This document shows, piece by piece, positions 42,336-53,699 of a DNA stretch of 64,000 bases (position 1 is its first letter; each line of letters opens with the position of its first letter). The notes below the pieces were generated by a model that ran no database searches, was not told where the DNA came from, and saw nothing but the letters and a program-made list of their open reading frames with translations. Position numbers and translations under genes: made by a program. Origin of the DNA: Myotis daubentonii (Eukaryota > Chordata > Mammalia > Chiroptera > Vespertilionidae); assembly GCF_963259705.1 (NCBI RefSeq), contig NC_081840.1, positions 1,937,956 to 2,001,955 of the forward strand. The letters are read 5' to 3'.

Positions 42336-44764
42336 AACCTCTCCCCTTCTTCGGCTTATTGGCTGGGGTCCCACAAATTAGACGGGCAAGGGGCAGGTTA
42401 AGAGTAAGATGAAGAGGCTGATTAAGACGTGGGCGGTGCACAAATAAGTGGGAGTGCGCAGCGTGAGTGAGTGGACGGGGTGGAGAGCACGGGCTCCCAC
42501 AGCATCTAGGCAGAACGATCTATTCTGTAGAGAAGTGACAAGACGAAGGAAAGGGACTTTGAGATCTGGGCATGGCAACGTGTAGGAAGGCAAATATTTG
42601 GGGGTGCTATGGGCTAGTTGGTCCGGTGTCACCTAGATTCCTCTGGTGCCCCCTGGGGGCTGAGTCCAGAGTTGTCTTCTGTGATGAACTCTGTCCATCC
42701 CGGTAGAGAAGGGAGCGGGGCCCCTTCACAACGTTATGCTTTGCTTTTCGGCACCAAGAGGGAAGCCAGGGGGGTTGCTGGTAGCTGCTTCTTCTCAATT
42801 GCCTTCAGCTCAAAACGATCCTTATGCCAAAGTGCCGCCTTGTGGGGAGGCCGATCCTGCCAGCTTTCTGAGGTCCCCAGCTGCCCACGCGCCAGGAGCG
42901 GGAGCTGTGCTCCACCTTCCCGAGGGTGGGCCGTGTGCAGAAACGCTTTGGAAGTCTTCTGCGTGCGGTGTCTCCTGTGCCCCGCTTGTTTATTTATTCC
43001 CTCGTGCGGTTACGTCTTTATGGGCTGGTGGGTATTAATTTTCTACTTGGATCATAAACCCGTACGCCTCCATGTGCCTGTTCCAGCTCTGGCCACGGGC
43101 TCTCTCTGTTGGCTGCAGGCCCTGGGAGGACCCCCACCATCGTGGGTCTCTCTTCAGCGCTTTCTGACTTTCTGACGCCCCAGAGGCTGCAGGTTCATCT
43201 CGTGCATTCCCTCCCCAGGCCCAGTCACAACCGTTTCCCCAAAGGACCCCGTGTGTGCTGAGTGTGTGTGTTTTATGTGTGTCCCTCATCAGCGTCCCCC
43301 TGACCTCAGCCTGACCACAGGCAGCACACTATATGGCTGAATCTGTCTTCTCTCCTTCCCGTTGGTCAGAACCACTCCTCCGGCACCTTCCTATCCCACC
43401 AGGAATGGGGCCTGTGCCCCTTGCTTCCTGGGAAGTGCCTTTTCCAGATCAGCTCCCCTCCCTCCCTGCGGATGTCCATGCTGATCAGCTGTGCCTCCCC
43501 TGCCATCGTCGCTGATCTTGCGAACTTGAACTCCTGATTCGTCACCTTCCTCTCCAACCCCAGTCTCAGCCTCGGTGTGTGGATAACTCGGCTCTATCGC
43601 CCACCAGTTCCTGACTCCTTGCCTCCAACAGCCTTCTTGCCCCAATGAACCCACCTGCTCCCCTTGTCTCACGCCAGATGTTGTCAACACCAGTCATTGC
43701 ATCACCTTGGAAACCTGACCACAGGCCACTTACTCCAGTCCCCACGGCCACTGCTCCTCCAGCTCCCTGCACGCTCCACTCCACGGGCCGCACTTCCTCA
43801 GCAAGCAGCCCCTGGTCTTAGGCTAGGTGCCCTGGCCCACCATTACAGTCGCCTCCTTGTGGAATGCCACCACACCGCTGCCCGCCCTCCATTGCTCTCA
43901 CTTGTCCAGCCCTGGCCCGATACAGCTCAAGCATCCTCTTCAACCACCCTCTTCATTCCTCCCTGCAGTCACCCTCTTCAGGTGCTGGCGCCCACACCGG
44001 GAACATTGCCGGAGGGAACCTCACATGTGAGATAATTGGGTTCACTGATTGTTGAGGCGCAGGCAGCTGATGGACTCAGCTGGAGCAGCTGCCGCCCCCC
44101 TCACTGGAGCAGCTACTGTCCCCATCACTTTCCCTCCCTTCTGCCTCTGAGACCCTCTCTGGTGTAAGCACCGGGATGAGTGGGCTCAAGGACCTGGTCC
44201 TGCCCTTCCGGAAGGTGCAATTCAGCTGCTTATTTCCTCTCCACCAGCCCATGGAAGCTGGATCCCCCAATAAGGCCCTCCCACAGTGGCCTCAGGCTTT
44301 TCCTGTCTCCCTTACACGTTTACACGCCTGGCTTTGTGCGTTGTCATCGTAACACATTATGAATAGTAATAACAAATGACCGATGCTCGCAAGGTGCCTT
44401 AAATCCCACCAACTGCTCCCCTGACATCCTCTCCTCAGTCCCACGGCAAACCCGGGGCAGGCAGAGCTGGGGGGGCATAGCTCCTTGGGCACAGTGCGCC
44501 CTGTACACAGGCAGCCCAAGGAAAACCTGCTGAGTGGATGAGCCAACGAGCCAACGAGCAACGCTGGCTCAGAAGGCGCCAGGCCCTCCGCTGGCGAGCG
44601 GGTCCGGGGCCAGCCCAGGCCTCTTGCTCCAAGCCCCTTCTCCCCACAGGGTGGTAGGGAGGGAGGGCTTCCAGAATACTTGGCCCAGACACCTTTTTGC
44701 AATTGTTCACGGCAGCCGCTATGCCATAGGCTGGGGGAGACATCAGTGTGTCTAATGCCTTCAC
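42336..44764. other. Gene-free stretch
   Basis: About 2.4 kb. Pyrimidine-rich, L2-like wording in 43330-44020 (for example GACTCCTTGCCTCCAACAGC) was too diverged to call. MIR-like wording lies at 44345-44440. A CTCF-like motif lies at 42645-42659 (-). No coding evidence. Confidence 0.35.
42645..42659 (-). promoter_or_regulatory. CTCF-like core motif
   Basis: Minus strand CCCCCAGGGGGCACC fits CCASYAGRKGGCRSY with one mismatch at the third base. Opposite orientation to the motifs at 25570 and 28938. Confidence 0.35.
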
Positions 44765-44960
44765 TACTTACATAGTATTGGTATTTAATAACAGCTGTCC
44801 TTCACTGAGGAGCTTCTACGTAGGGTGCTTTGCGCCTGTTGTCGGGTCTCATCTTCCCAGACACCTCTGGACGCAGGGGCCGCCATCCCTCCCTGCAGGC
44901 CTGCATCAGAAAGCGGAGCCTACCCGCCAAGTGAGTGAGGGGTGGAGCCGGCGTGTGAGT
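44765..44960 (-). repeat. MIR SINE relic, reverse
   Basis: AATAACAGCTGTCCTTCACT, GAGGAGCTTCTACGTAGGGT, GCTTTGCGCCTGTTGTCGG and GCATCAGAAAGCGGAGCC follow the reverse MIR order. Confidence 0.55.
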
Positions 44961-45224
44961 CAACACCTGTCTGCGCGAAGCCTTTGCCACCTACACTGCT
45001 GTGTCACATGACAAACTGCAATTCCTCAGGCTTCTGGATGCCAGGGATCAGAGATTGCCGGGGGAGGAAGCGCGGAGAAAGAGCGAACAGGGTCACCCAG
45101 AGGGGAGAAGAAGCTGGGGTCCCGCTTTGCTGAGACCCCTGTGACCACCCAGCACACCCGGCTCCTTCCTCAGCCCTCCACGCACACGACCGCTGCTACT
45201 CCTAGACACCTCCTCCCCGGCCCA

Positions 45225-45400
45225 GCATCCATGGGGTCCTGGGATTCCAGCTCTAAAGACGCTCGGCATCATCTCATCGGCTCCCTTTTGTACAGACAAG
45301 ATGACTGAAGAGCAGAGAAGGCAGGAGGCTTGCTCAAGGGCTGACGGAAATTTAACGCCAGAGTTGGTCCTGGGACACAGGTCCTCTGATTCCTAAGTCA
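45225..45400 (-). repeat. MIR SINE relic, reverse
   Basis: GCATCATCTCATCGGCTCCC, TTTTGTACAGACAAGATGAC, GAAGAGCAGAGAAGGCAGG and CAGGTCCTCTGATTCCTAAG follow the reverse MIR order. Confidence 0.65.
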
Positions 45401-46489
45401 TTGCCCCAAATGACCTTAAAAATAAACATGGCCACCTGGTTAGCTTAGGGGCCAGGGACGTGGGCGTTGCCATGGGGACGGGCATCATTCACCGTTCATT
45501 CCAGCCGTGTTCAGGTCCTGGGCCTGCAAAGGGCGTTCCCACAGATGGAAGGGAGGTTCACCTTCACCCTTTACTCACCCAAGGACTCCCCTCATCCCAC
45601 AGCTAGTCTCAACGAGACTTTCTCCTGGGACTCCCTCCGGATCCTTCTCCTGCGTTGGTCTATCACAGCTCCCACCCTCACCCCCCAAATCCCAGCCAGA
45701 GCAGCAGGGACTTGGCTCTGGGGCCCGGAGTTCCAAATTAGTGTTGGCTCAGACTGCCCGCTCATCAGCCGCTGACACCCAGCGTTTGCCGGGGACAGAA
45801 CGTGGGGAGTGATGGATTGCCACCAATTACTGCCCGGCCCCATAGCAGGGGAGCCATCCCCCTGCCACGCAGGGAGCCAGGCTTGGCCAGGGAGGGGCTG
45901 GGAAACAGAGGGGAATCTTGATTTGATCCAACGCTGAGTGAATTCATTGGAGGGCCTGTTTAGCTTCGGGGCAAGCAGGAAGAGATTAAATAAGTTAATG
46001 GATGCGATAGCACTTTCTAAACTGTAAAATGGTTGTGAAAGCAGTAACTGTAAAATGTTATGTAAATGCAGCTGAGCTGAGCGGGAGTGCGGGACAGGCT
46101 GCCAGGAGGAGGCAGTGGGTGCGGGGAGCGCTCCAGAGCTGAGGACAGCAGCTCTGAGCCAGTATCCCCAGCTCTTTTGTGAACTCAGGTTTATACATTT
46201 TGCTGTCAAGTGACTGGTTTTTTTCCTCCCCTTTTGAAGAACTTTCCTTTGCAGCCGATGGTGCTGCTTCGACTACGTGGCTTCAATTTAAAAGAACATG
46301 CTGACTGCGAGGGAAATTTTTAATCGCTCCCTTCCTTAATCAAAATATAATTCTATATGAAATCGGTTCAATGGTAGCCAGCAAGCCCTAGAGCACAAGG
46401 AATGGCTCCATAAACTGCTACGTGAAGAATTAGATAGTTTTCTAGTGCATATTATTACCAGGGATTACATGGCTATTTCCCTTTGTCTA
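45401..46489. other. No gene recognised
   Basis: About 1.1 kb, becoming AT-rich after 45950. Minus frame 45592-46209 overlaps plus frames and has no recognisable domain. Confidence 0.35.
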
Positions 46490-46577
46490 AACCCATGAAA
46501 ATTATACACTTAAAACTGGTACATTTTACAGTAGGTAAATTATATCTCAACAAAGCTGATTTTTTAAAAAGTCCTAA
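46490..46577 (+). mobile_element. L1 3' end relic
   Basis: AAAATTATACACTTAAAACT, GGTACATTTTACAGTAGGTA and AATTATATCTCAACAAAGCT then an A-rich tail match the very 3' end of old mammalian L1 elements. Confidence 0.7.
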
Positions 46578-47599
46578 GGACCTAGGAACGGTTTTGGCGT
46601 CCCCCTCCAATTACTATTGGTTAAATTTAACCTAACGTATTCTTAGGCGTAGAATGTTCCTTCCCACGCTATGGACGTTCCTATCTCAGGCTGAAATTCT
46701 GACACATTCTGACATTGCAGACAAGCATTTCATCAAAAACCCCTCTCTAAGAATTTCCCCCTATTCTGTAGCCCTGCCCGTCCAATTTAATAAGCCGTTA
46801 TTGTCTCTGATGACTTCCTGCTAGCTACAGGAAGGCTTTTGTTTTACTTTAACACGTTTAATCAGGTACTAGAACATTTTGCCTGACTCTGTGCCACATT
46901 CTCCCCTGGGCAGATGCTCAGAGAGGAAACTTCAAAACGGGTTTCAAGGGCGCTTTAGGGGAAGTGTGCCCCCCACCCTCTTACCCCCCTATTCCTAGGA
47001 ATGTGTCCCTTCCAAGTCAAGCACAATAAATGTTTCCTTTGACACTATCTGGCATTGACAGTGAGTCCCGCATTCTCGGTGGTCCTTACTGTCACGTGGG
47101 AACCCTTGTTCCTTACTCTTGATATTTCCACTGTTGAGGGGAGAACATGATTCATGTAACTCCCAATGCTTCCCATTTCCTTCCGTGTGGAGAGGGCTGT
47201 GTTAGTGGCCTCTCCCTGCCTCCTTTCCTCAATGTCACCAGGGGCTGAAGTGGCCCTTCTGATTGGCACATGCGGAAGACTAAACCAGGCAGGCTCGGGG
47301 GCGCTGCTCCAGTCTCCATCCTGGGATTAGCCCGCCCACAGAGCGTGTCCTCCGTGTCCTGGCTCACCCCTCTCCACATGGCCCAGTGCCCTGTCCACTT
47401 TAGCTGCTCGGAATGAGTGGTCAGTTCAATTCTAAGCCACTTACCCAAGGACATAAGCCATATCCTCTAACCAGCATTTGTGACATCTTGATGGTCCATC
47501 CACCTCGTCTTTTGGACAGCGAAGGGGGTGTCATTAGTGAGTTAGCCTCAAACTTATAACACACGGCAGTGGGCATGCATGGAAGTCCCAGTCCCGCTA
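46578..47599. other. No gene recognised
   Basis: About 1 kb, AT-rich at first, with no recognised repeat or gene; only short frames. Confidence 0.35.
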
Positions 47600-47730
47600 G
47601 ACAAGTCGAGTGTGACCACGGACTTGCCACTTGATCTTTCTGAGCTCCGTCTGTCAATCATGGAGAATAATACCCGCATCGCAGGATAGGTGTGAGCATC
47701 GAAAGAGATGACGGGCAGGGAAGAGCTCGG
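47600..47730 (+). repeat. MIR SINE relic
   Basis: GTGTGACCACGGACTTGCCA, CTGAGCTCCGTCTGTCAATC, GGAGAATAATACCCGCATC and GTGTGAGCATCGAAAGAGAT follow the plus MIR order. Confidence 0.7.
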
Positions 47731-47785
47731 TGAACTGTGGCGACTTCTGTGCATATGAGCTGCGCCTAAACACACCTGCTGCGGG

Positions 47786-48010
47786 CTGAGGCTGTCTGTC
47801 CCACAAGGTGCGTTTGTGGAAACCCAATCCCCGGTGTGATGATGCGGGAGGCGGGGCCTCTGGCAGGCGATGAGGTCATGAGGGTGAAGCCTTCAGGAAC
47901 GGGATTAGGGCCCTTGGAAAGGGACCCCAGAGAGCTCCCTCATCTGTCCTGCACCTGAGGAGGCAGCACGATGACAGAAAGTGGCCCTCACCAGACACAA
48001 GGACCCAGCA
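47786..48010 (+). repeat. MaLR LTR (MST/MLT type), partial
   Basis: GAAACCCAATCCCCGGTGTG, GGAGGCGGGGCCTCTGGCAG, GATGAGGTCATGAGGGTGAA, GGGATTAGGGCCCTTGGAAA, CCCCAGAGAGCTCCCTCATC and GTGGCCCTCACCAGACAC follow the ERVL-MaLR LTR in plus orientation. The 3' end is missing. Confidence 0.85.
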
Positions 48011-48789
48011 GGGCGGGGCCTGCAGCGGGGCTGGCTCTGCACCCAGTGGTCCCTGCGCTGCTCCACACTTGGAGTCACACTGGTCCCCTCCTGCCCAGCA
48101 CCTCTCATCCTGTGGGACTTGGGGTGGCCCTGCCTCTCTCGGGATCCCTGGCAGGAAGGCTCTCCCATCTCAAGGGGAGCATGATCCAGGCAGGAAATAC
48201 CACTTTAGTGCATCTCATCCATCACCCGCCCCAGCAGGAAAGAAATTTTAAACATGCCCTTCAAACCCGGGCGGAGAATAACAATGAACACTTCTCATTG
48301 CAGCAGTGGCCCTGGAGACAAACGAGAGGAAAATGAGTGGGGGCGGGGGGCGGGACTTCCGTGGGGAATCTGGGAGCCCGGGGTTGCTCAGAGACGCAGC
48401 ATTCACAGAGCGGAGCTGGCAGCCTCCGGGGGGTGGGGGGGGGGCGAGGGGGGACACGCAGGGGCCAGCCCAGAACGTTGCTGGAGTGGGCAGTGATAGA
48501 TAGCGTTTCTCAACATAAATGCGGACTGTGCACAGATTACCTTACAACAGTGTTTCTAACCTACGCAGTGAGAGATGTTCATTAAGGGAAAATTTCAAAA
48601 TAAAACAAACAGGAGAGGAGGAGAAAGCCTCCCGGGTCCCACCCCCTTGCATTTCCCCTGCCCCGTTCACAGGTCACCTTGGGAACAGGGCCGTGGGGGA
48701 CATCAGAGTCACTCCCTGCGTTTCTCCTTTAAATATTCAAAGCTGTGATTTGGGGAGAAAGAAAGGGTTTCCGTAAATGTGCCAGCGAG
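48011..48789. other. No gene; G-rich run
   Basis: About 0.8 kb with a G4-type run at 48428-48452 (runs of 6, 11 and 6 G in short order) and no recognised repeat. Confidence 0.4.
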
Positions 48790-48930
48790 CGCTCATGCTT
48801 TCCTTTGTTGCCTCCTTCGTTCTCACGGCGATGCTGTGAGGTCAGCATCAGGCCCGCTGCTGTAGGGAGGAGGATCCCTGAGTCCCAAGTGGTGGGGCCT
48901 AGATTCCCCCCAGGGCTCTGACCCATCCCA
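48790..48930 (-). repeat. MIR SINE relic, reverse
   Basis: CGAGCGCTCATGCTTTCC, CGTTCTCACGGCGATGCTGT, GAGGTCAGCATCAGGCCC and GCTGTAGGGAGGAGGATCCC follow the reverse MIR order. Confidence 0.5.
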
Positions 48931-48954
48931 AAGTTCGCATCATGCCCAGGTGTG

Positions 48955-49366
48955 CTGGAGGGACGGGGCTATGCGGAACAATAAGACCAAGACCTGGTCC
49001 TCACCTCCCGCTGCATCCCTGCCGAACAGGATGGCCACCTCGGCCTGGTGTTGCCCAGAAGCCCAGACAAATGCAAACGGCAACCGTAACGAGAGGTTTA
49101 ATCCCAGTTCTCTGAGAATCCACAGAAGGAGTCTTTCTGTTGAAGAGAAAAGGGGACCAGATTATGGACGGGGTGATGTTTGGTCCTGTTTTTGAGGGGG
49201 GCTAGGAATTTGAAAGCCACATTGAGGGAGATGCAGGGCTTTCTAAGCAGAGGGAACGGCCAGAAGGGAAAAGAGAGAGAGGTAGAGCGCTCACGGGCCA
49301 TGAACAGGAGAGTCGTCTGGCTGGAACTTAGGGAGGCAGGAGGGAAGGCACAGAAAACGGAGCTGA
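48955..49366 (-). repeat. L2 LINE relic, reverse, left part
   Basis: GGGGACCAGATTATGGACGG, GAGATGCAGGGCTTTCTAAG, CAGAGGGAACGGCCAGAAG and ACTTAGGGAGGCAGGAGGG match reverse L2 wording. A Ves SINE splits it; it resumes after 49598. Confidence 0.5.
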
Positions 49367-49597
49367 GCCCTAACCGGTATGGTTCAGTGGATAGAGCGTC
49401 GGCCTGCGGACTGAAAGGTCCCGGGTTCGATTCTGGTCAAGGGCATGTACCTAGGTTGCATGCATATCCCCAGTAGGGGGTGTGCAGGAGGCAGCTGGTC
49501 GATGTTTCTCTCTCATCGATGTTTCTAACTCTCTATCCCTCTCCCTTCCTCTCTGTAAAAAATCAATAAAATATATTTTTTTCAAAAGAAAAGAAAA
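49367..49597 (+). mobile_element. Ves SINE, full length with TSD
   Basis: Head GCCCTAACCGGTATGGTTCA, A-box-like GTGGATAGAGCGTCGGCC, B-box GGTTCGATTCTGG, then GGGCATGTACCTAGGTTGCA, TCTCTCATCGATGTTTCTAA and tail AAAAATCAATAAAATATATT. The 14-bp TSD is GAAAACGGAGCTGA at 49353-49366 and GAAAATGGAGCTGA at 49598-49611, one mismatch. This is the best preserved Ves copy in the window, so relatively young. Confidence 0.97.
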
Positions 49598-49745
49598 GAA
49601 AATGGAGCTGAAACGAGGTTGCAGGTAGAACTGGAAGGGCTGTGAGGCCTGAAGGAGGGTTCGCATTTCCACTACTGGACAATGAATGACAGGCTCCGAG
49701 TAGCCCTTTAAGGATATCAGCAGAGCGGCTGAATTAAAGGGGAGG
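49598..49745 (-). repeat. L2 LINE relic, reverse, right part
   Basis: After the SINE, GAACTGGAAGGGCTGTGAGG and CCTTTAAGGATATCAGCAGA continue the same low-identity L2-like sequence. Confidence 0.4.
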
Positions 49746-50379
49746 GGCCGCTTTTCCTGGCTAGAAAGCCCGGTAGGCTGTCCTTATCCTCACCGAGCAC
49801 AGCGGGGTGTGAGCAGAAGATAACAGAGATGGGGAGGATGGAGGAGAGCGCGGGGTGTGAGATATGTTGGGGTCAGTGATGCCTGACCGAGTTACTAGTA
49901 GATGGTGGGGCCGTCAATTGGGAGAGGGAACCCAGGCAGAGAAACCTGCTGGGGGAAACCCAACGGGTACAGCCTCTGTCCCTCTGGGCATGAGTACCTG
50001 TGGGGCCTGCAGGTGGAATGCCCAGGAGGTGTGTGTCCAGCACTGGAGATGCTGGTCCATCCCGTGTTAATGTGTCCCATCTCAGACCCAGGGGGTCCTT
50101 GGGAATGATCCTTGCCCTGCAGCAGGCCCAGCGACACGGCATGCGGGCCTCCAATTCATTTACGCCTCGCCCCCAATGTCACTGACACCCCAACACCCAC
50201 CCAGGGCCACTCCTCTTAGTCCTCAGCCTGGGACCTTCGGCCTTTGGGAGGCATAGCTTCTAGTCTTCCCCACCGAGGTCGAACCTTCCCATTCCTCCAG
50301 TCCTCGATTCCCTGGAGGCCTCGGGGGCATTCTTTCTTCCTCAGCCTCTATTTTCCCCGTCCCTGGGCTCCCTTGTGCC
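49746..50379. other. No gene recognised
   Basis: About 0.6 kb without a recognised repeat or credible frame. Confidence 0.35.
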
Positions 50380-51720
50380 CATTTTTTCACTCCTTCCCGG
50401 GCTCTACTCCACACGGGACTAAGTCCCTCTTTCACCCCAATCCTCGATTCCCCTGTACCTCTAACGCTGCACGCACGCAGCGGGCAAAACTCCACTGATG
50501 CAATCCCACCTTCTCTGTTCCTATGCTACATCGCTGAGCAGGAGGAAAGCGTGCAGCTGCATTGACGGGTGCTGAAAGCATGGTCTTCACTCCAACAGGC
50601 CACCCACCATCGTCAAAACATTTTTCATCTACTTTTTCAGCTCTCTTTCCAGTCCACACCTCTCTCCTTGCTCCATGAACGCCCTGTCTTTTCCTGCATC
50701 TTTAACCTCCTCTTTCCAACAGGCCTCATGTTCAGTCCCTTGCACTTCAGCTGTCACCCAGTCTCTCCCCTGTTTTCGCTTTCCAGTTGTCAAAGAAGTT
50801 GCCTTCAGTGCCCCTCACTGACCGCCGTTCCTCCACTCATTTCTGAGCCCATTAAACGGATGGGCTTACTCCCCGCCCCTCTGCTGGAGCTGTTCTCATG
50901 AGGGCACCAGTGAGCTCCCAACAGTGAGCTTCCGAGAACCCACAGGCACACTGCCTGCCTCCTCTCACTGAGCCCGGCCCCTAGATTCGACTCCACTGAC
51001 CACTGGGTTTTATCCTGAGTCTCCCAATCTGGTCTCCACAGCACTGCACCTTCTGGTTTATCTCATGCCACTTCCATTCTTTCCCAGGATTCTACACTCC
51101 TACGTAAGCCCCTACTCCTCTTTCCATTCATTCAATGTTATTCCTAACATTTGGTCTGGCCCATGGCTCTTTTAACTTCACACCCGCCCATGCCTGGCGG
51201 CTCTTGCTCAGTGCCATTGTTCAAATTACCAACTCAATAGTGACAATTCCAAAGACTGTATCATCAGCCCGAACTTCCTCCATGAGCCAGACTCATATGT
51301 GTGCGCACCAGCTCCTTTCCCTGGGACGTGTCATGGGCTCCTCAGCCTCAACATGTCAAACAGCGCTCCCCCTTGGTGGGTGACATCCGCGTGGTTTCAT
51401 CTGGAAGTCAGCCTGGACTTTCTCCTCTTACCCATCACGCCCAATGGCTCAGATTATTCTGCCTCCTCGATCTCTGACACCATCCCCTTCCTCATTCTCT
51501 CCAGGGTGTTGTGCCTCTTAAACGTCTCTCCCCCCAGTGCCTGTGACCCTCTCCTCACTGGTCCCCCACATGCAGCTTCCTTTCCTTCACATCCCCCGCC
51601 CCCCATGGGTGACGGTACAGCCTACCGCGTCACTCTCCTTCACAAACCTTCCAAAGGCTCTGGCTTGCCCATAAATAGTGTCTGCCAAAGTTTTAAAGAC
51701 AGGCTTTTCAGATTAAAAAT
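50380..51720 (+). mobile_element. L2-type LINE ORF2 (reverse transcriptase) fossil
   Basis: Ordered blocks match the L2-like reverse-transcriptase region: GAGGGCACCAGTGAGCTCCC, ATTCGACTCCACTGACCACT, TCTGGTTTATCTCATGCC, GAGCCAGACTCATATGTGTG, CCTCAACATGTCAAACAGCG, GAAGTCAGCCTGGACTTTCT and TCCAAAGGCTCTGGCTTGCC. Translated pieces carry only traces of frame, with many stops. It is an ancient, inactive copy; the left border is uncertain. Confidence 0.6.
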
Positions 51721-52090
51721 TGTTAGCAAGCCAATACACTGAACAGTTTTCTTCATTGTAGGACTTTCCAGTCCCTGATGCCCTACTTTTTGTAGGGAAT
51801 TTCTAAAACGTTACCCACACGCACGTGGCCTCAGGACATGTTCCTAAAGAGCCTGTCACGGGACTAGTTTTCCAAGAAACGTGTTTGAGAACTTGAGTCT
51901 ACAGAATAGTCAGAGCCCCAGAGCCAAGGTCCCACCATGTCCACCGAACGGGTCATCCTAGTCTTACTCCTGCCACCCTGTGCCTCGGCTCCCAGGCTGT
52001 GGAAACGGCAGACACATGTCCGTCCCTACCTTTGTCACCCTGTCCCCCCCTCCTGCTGAGGCTCATGCTGTGCTCCCTGTCCTTTCAGTC
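51721..52090. other. No gene recognised
   Basis: About 370 bp of ordinary sequence before the solo LTR; nothing recognised. Confidence 0.4.
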
Positions 52091-52096
52091 CATCTT

Positions 52097-52534
52097 GGCC
52101 AGAAACCAGTTCCAGCATGACAGCAGGGCTGCATCTGGGAATGGCTGATGGCATTTCCCCAAACCTGAATAGGAGGCGTCAAATTGATTGTTTGCTGCCA
52201 GACAGCTCAGGGCATCCTTATCTGCATGTGATTGCCTCCTACTGGCCAAACACCTGAACAGCCGTAGGCTAATTCCCCCATTCTGACCATGGACTCTGTA
52301 CCAAACCCTGACCCTTTGAAGTGTATATCTCTGCCTCGCCTCAGGACAAATTGTGTAAATAAAAAGCATGGGGTCCTGGGGATGAAGAGATTTTAGCTCC
52401 TTCAGCAAGGCTCCTCTGACCCCCCCCCCATGTCTTTCAAAATTATCTTTTGTCTCTAGCCTCCTATTTAATCTGCACACAGCCTTCTTCAGATTTCCTG
52501 AACCCTTTTTAATGCTGGAACAGGAACCCCGGCA
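52097..52534 (+). mobile_element. Solo endogenous retrovirus LTR, copy B
   Basis: 438 bp with an exact 6-bp TSD CATCTT at 52091-52096 and 52535-52540. The right end ...CCCCGGCA equals that of copy A; the left end GGCCAGAAACC has lost the initial T of TGCCGG. It carries the shared blocks TTGCTGCCAGACAGCTCAGG and TGGCCAAACACCTGAACAGC, a TATA-like GTGTATATCTC near 52321 and polyadenylation signal AATAAA near 52358. No viral genes remain. Confidence 0.9.
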
Positions 52535-52620
52535 CATCTTCACTTGACAAATTCCTAATTCTTCCTCACATCTGAGCATGGCTGTCACCAAATACAGGAA
52601 GCCCAGATCATAGACTAGAC

Positions 52621-52855
52621 CAGGGGTGGGCAAACTTTGTGACTCGAGGGCCACAATGGGTTCTTAAACTGGACCGGAGGGCCGGAACAAAAGCATGGAT
52701 GGAGTGTTTGTGTGAACTAATACATGTTAACACTGCTGCTGGTGAAGGAGTGGAGAGGAGAGCAAGCGAACCCTCCGCTCTTTCGGCTCCGCGGGCCGGA
52801 TAGAACAGCCGAACGGGCCGGATCCGGCCCGCGGGCCATAGTTTGCCCACGGCTG
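52621..52855 (+). mobile_element. Non-autonomous hAT transposon (bat nhAT type)
   Basis: Left end CAGGGGTGGGCAAACT and right end AGTTTGCCCACGGCTG are near-perfect inverted repeats (14 of 16). The interior has GAGGGCCACAATGGGTTCTT and GGGCCGGATCCGGCCCGCGG. The 8-bp TSD is GACTAGAC at 52613-52620 and GACTAGTC at 52856-52863 (7 of 8). It encodes no transposase. Confidence 0.93.
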
Positions 52856-52863
52856 GACTAGTC

Positions 52864-53699
52864 ACAGGGGGGAGAGAAACAGCTAGAGGAGAATTACAGA
52901 GGAGCCAAGAAAATGCCCAGTGAGTTGCCAAGACTGGCCTGGGCCCCATCCTTCCAGCCCAACCTTTTGCTCTGTGGGATGGTGACAGCTCAGATAGAAT
53001 TCACAGCCACGTTTTTCCTTAAACACAACTGAGGCACATGCAGACGCCTTGTCAGAAACGTGCCTGGTGATTCGAGTGCCGCTCCTTACGGAGAGCAGGA
53101 GAGAGAGGAGCCGTGGCCCTCATGTCCACACTCTCCCCCGGGAGCTCTCGAGGTCACAGTTCTCAACCAGGAAGATCCGGGAACTCCCTGGATCTGTGTT
53201 TACCCCCAGGGGCATTGCCAACATCTGGACACAGCTTACGTCGTCAGAGCTGGGGGAGGGGTGCTACTGGGACTCAGTGGGCGGAGACCTGCGCACTGCC
53301 CGCTGCCCGCTGTCTGCCTCACCTGCCATCCCATGACTGACTCTGCGGAGACTTGGTTTGAAGGTCAGACAGCTAGGCTTCCAAGGGATAAAGATCCTTC
53401 ATATTCCAAGGTTTTTTCTTTGCCAAATGAACACTCTTCAAATACATGACTAAGCATTGCATTTGCAAATCACGGTGTTAGTTCAAAATTATATTAATTC
53501 AAATAAGATCTAACTCAAGCCCTGGTTTAGGCATTCACCAATCTGCCAACAGAACCGTGCTGGCACTTTCTGCCCCGAGACCCCCTGCTCCAGCATGGAA
53601 TTCCAAATGAGGAGCTGCTCCGCCCTCGGGGGTCGAACCCTCTGGTGGGACACGGGCCTGCTGGGAACAGGATACGCTGGGTGTGGAGCACATGGTAGA
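52864..53699. other. No gene recognised
   Basis: About 0.8 kb without recognised repeats; overlapping plus frames at 53049-53449 have no recognisable domain. Confidence 0.35.

Noticed and set aside
52097..52654. 189-codon minus frame overlapping the solo LTR.
   Set aside because: Antisense reading of an LTR and flank; no viral or host protein similarity recognised.
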